DNA of 64,000 bases from Cytobacillus praedii (GTDB lineage Bacteria > Bacillota > Bacilli > Bacillales > Cytobacillaceae): contig NZ_LMBX01000002.1 of NCBI RefSeq assembly GCF_001439605.1, forward strand, positions 1 through 64,000, read 5' to 3'. Shown here piece after piece: positions 62,497 through 64,000 of this stretch (position 1 is its first letter; each line of letters starts with the position of its first letter). The notes under the pieces were generated by a model, which was not told where the DNA came from, searched no databases, and saw nothing but the letters and a program-made list of their open reading frames with translations. Position numbers and translations under genes: made by a program.

Positions 62497-62512
62497 CATT
62501 CTCTTCTGCTTG
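62482..62512. terminator. Bidirectional terminator after the HTH-TPR gene
   Basis: A 12 bp perfect stem (CAAGCAGAAGAG with CTCTTCTGCTTG) with a seven-base loop spans the stop codon. The left flank is A-rich, so it also serves the kinase gene. Confidence 0.82.
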
Positions 62513-62518
62513 TTTCAC

Positions 62519-64000
62519 TCATATATCCGACTGCTTGTTATGCTGAGGAAGCGGGATACTAACGGTAACCAGTGTCCCTTTATTTATCTCTGAATCAACG
62601 ATAATTTCCCCATTATGCACCCCAGCAATTTGCATAGCAATACTCATTCCTAATCCAGACCCCTCTACTCGTTCATCAGTATTGGTTCCTCGATAATAAC
62701 GATTAAATAAGTTTTTTCTTGTCTCCTCATCCATGCCGATGCCGTTATCTTTAACCATAATCATGAGCTGGCCGTTCTGACTATCTTCTTCTATAATGAT
62801 CTTAATACTGGTTCCAGGCGGGTTATGAATAATCGCATTATATAGTAAATTATCTATCATTCTCTCAAACCAGCGTTTGGCTATTTGAAGAGATAAACTA
62901 TGATTTAATGGAAGAAACGATAGCTGATAGTCTGCTAATGTCATATCCTCCTTGAACTTACTTACAATGCTTGATAACAGCTGATTCACTTCAATCAACT
63001 GAAAATCAACAAGCGAAGCGTTATTCTTTAATCGAAAGCTTAGAGAGAAGTCCTCAATAAGGCTTAGCATATAGGCACTTTTTTCGCCAATTGTTTTCCC
63101 TATATCTTCAAGCTCTTGTTTGGACCAATCATACTGTCCGCTTTCCAATAGCGTTCCATAGCCTTGCATCGTCGTTAAAGGGGTACGCAGGTCATGGGAG
63201 ATGCCAGTCATCCATTCCTCCCTTGTTTTCTCAAGCTGCTCCCTCTCCTTTGTTGATGCATCTAATTTTTCTGCCATCGCATAAAATGCTTGAAAAACCT
63301 CAGCATATAATCGATATTTCAGCCGGACCTTCCCGTTTTTCCGGAAAATAAGTTTCTTTTCCTTATCTGTTAATACCTCATTGTACTTGCCCGTCCCCAT
63401 CCGGCTAAGCCAGCTAGTAAAAATAAAAAGCGGATTCCCATAACGGAAGCCATTCCAAAAGGAGATAATAATGGTAATCACAAGAACGATTACTCCAGAT
63501 GCAGCAAACGCAATAATAATGTCTTTCAGTGAATCGAACTTGATCTCCTGCTTATTTTCATTCGGTGTGTAGAGAACCCATAATGCTTGCGTTTGCGGAT
63601 CCTTCACTATCGCTGTTTTCATCGAATAAATATCAGGAGCCATCTTTCTGACAAATACATCTAGCGGAAGCTCTTCATCAAGATCTAACGGGCTGCCAAA
63701 TGACTGGACTAAATTTTCATTTGCATCATAAATTTTTATCAATCCATCAACCGATAATAGTTTATCCTCCACCTGTTTCAAATGTGCTTTCGGAACCATG
63801 CCTTCCTTACCGTATTCAGCAACAATTTGCTGCAGCAATTTACGCGCTTCATCTTCATATCCTAAAATGAATAAATAAGGCTCTTCATACAGAGTTTCTA
63901 GATAGAAGCAGAGGGAATAGCCTTGGAGCTCGTTTGTTTCCTGCATTTTATGTAAATCATGCTCGCTGTATTGATTCGGAATCGCTTCTGGAACATTGCC
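62519..64000 (-). CDS. Sensor histidine kinase (5' end beyond the window)
   Basis: At least 493 residues are visible. The frame is open to the window edge, so the N-terminus is missing. An extracytoplasmic sensor region is followed by a membrane helix (IIIAFAASGVIVLVITIIISF), a linker, and a HisKA domain with the phospho-acceptor His in ISHDLRTPLTTMQGYG. The HATPase domain has MIDNLLYNAIIHNPPG (N box), DNGIGMD (G1) and GSGLGMSIAM (G2). The response regulator is presumably just outside the right edge. The signal is unknown. Confidence 0.9.
   Translation of the reverse strand, partial: GNVPEAIPNQYSEHDLHKMQETNELQGYSLCFYLETLYEEPYLFILGYEDEARKLLQQIVAEYGKEGMVPKAHLKQVEDKLLSVDGLIKIYDANENLVQSFGSPLDLDEELPLDVFVRKMAPDIYSMKTAIVKDPQTQALWVLYTPNENKQEIKFDSLKDIIIAFAASGVIVLVITIIISFWNGFRYGNPLFIFTSWLSRMGTGKYNEVLTDKEKKLIFRKNGKVRLKYRLYAEVFQAFYAMAEKLDASTKEREQLEKTREEWMTGISHDLRTPLTTMQGYGTLLESGQYDWSKQELEDIGKTIGEKSAYMLSLIEDFSLSFRLKNNASLVDFQLIEVNQLLSSIVSKFKEDMTLADYQLSFLPLNHSLSLQIAKRWFERMIDNLLYNAIIHNPPGTSIKIIIEEDSQNGQLMIMVKDNGIGMDEETRKNLFNRYYRGTNTDERVEGSGLGMSIAMQIAGVHNGEIIVDSEINKGTLVTVSIPLPQHNKQSDI

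Overview
The window looks like the chromosome of a spore-forming Bacillaceae species (AT-rich, AGGAGG ribosome binding sites, small acid-soluble spore proteins, HPr/cre-type carbon control). Gene content and order from 1 to about 30.7 kb follow the Bacillus subtilis block rrnD-ygxA-ygzB-perR-ygaF-gsaB-ygaE-ygaD-ygaC-ygaB-sspE-fabL-yfhS-mutY-yfhP-yfhJ-sspK-yfhH-recX-yfhF-yfhE-yfhD-doxX-yfiC-yfiB. A potassium-channel gene and a five-gene dipeptide ABC operon sit inside that block. The species cannot be fixed from sequence alone.

Layout. 1-0.14 kb: promoter and leader of an rRNA operon running leftward out of the window. 0.2-6.4 kb: ygxA, ygzB, the peroxide regulator perR with a near-consensus PerR box, bcp, a small K+ channel, gsaB and ygaE. 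6.4-12.4 kb: dppDFABC on the minus strand. 12.7-25 kb: the ygaDCB/yfh block with fatty-acid (fabL), DNA-repair (mutY, recX) and spore genes (sspE, sspK). 25-27.1 kb: a redox-looking operator region, a VWA protein and a 1 kb non-coding array of about 48 units with 21 bp periodicity. 27.1-30.7 kb: the heterodimeric exporter yfiBC. 31.5-36.2 kb: a complete branched-chain amino acid ABC system (livJHMGF). 36.4-45.6 kb: a membrane-fused PstS-like protein, meso-diaminopimelate dehydrogenase, a YjiH protein, small envelope proteins, an MFS carrier, HemY and a DoxX gene with an unusual start. 45.8-50.1 kb: CtaB, a STAS-like protein, a Rieske oxygenase and a divergent NCS2 permease. 50.1-58.5 kb: an amino-sugar/cell-wall-recycling cluster (nagA, nagR, SIS protein, second HPr, GNAT, lactose-family PTS EIIB/EIIA/EIIC, mupG, nagB) with NagR-type operators and a cre site. 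58.6-64 kb: a VOC protein, two tandem copies of an interspersed repeat, a divergent MFS/HTH-TPR pair sharing twin palindromes, and a sensor kinase cut by the window end.

How the parts work together. The nag/mup cluster is the clearest pathway: a PTS imports and phosphorylates an amino-sugar disaccharide, MupG splits it, NagA deacetylates and NagB deaminates GlcNAc-6-P to Fru-6-P. NagR is encoded second and has matching palindromes before nagA and before the PTS genes. No murQ or sugar kinase is visible, and a SIS protein sits where murQ might be expected. The strongest candidates for undescribed biology are the 21 bp array (26.1-27.1 kb), the twin-palindrome MFS/HTH-TPR module, the Rieske/NCS2 pair, the SIS/HPr/GNAT part of the amino-sugar operon and the membrane-fused PstS protein. 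I found no CRISPR array, prophage, insertion sequence or recognisable defence system.
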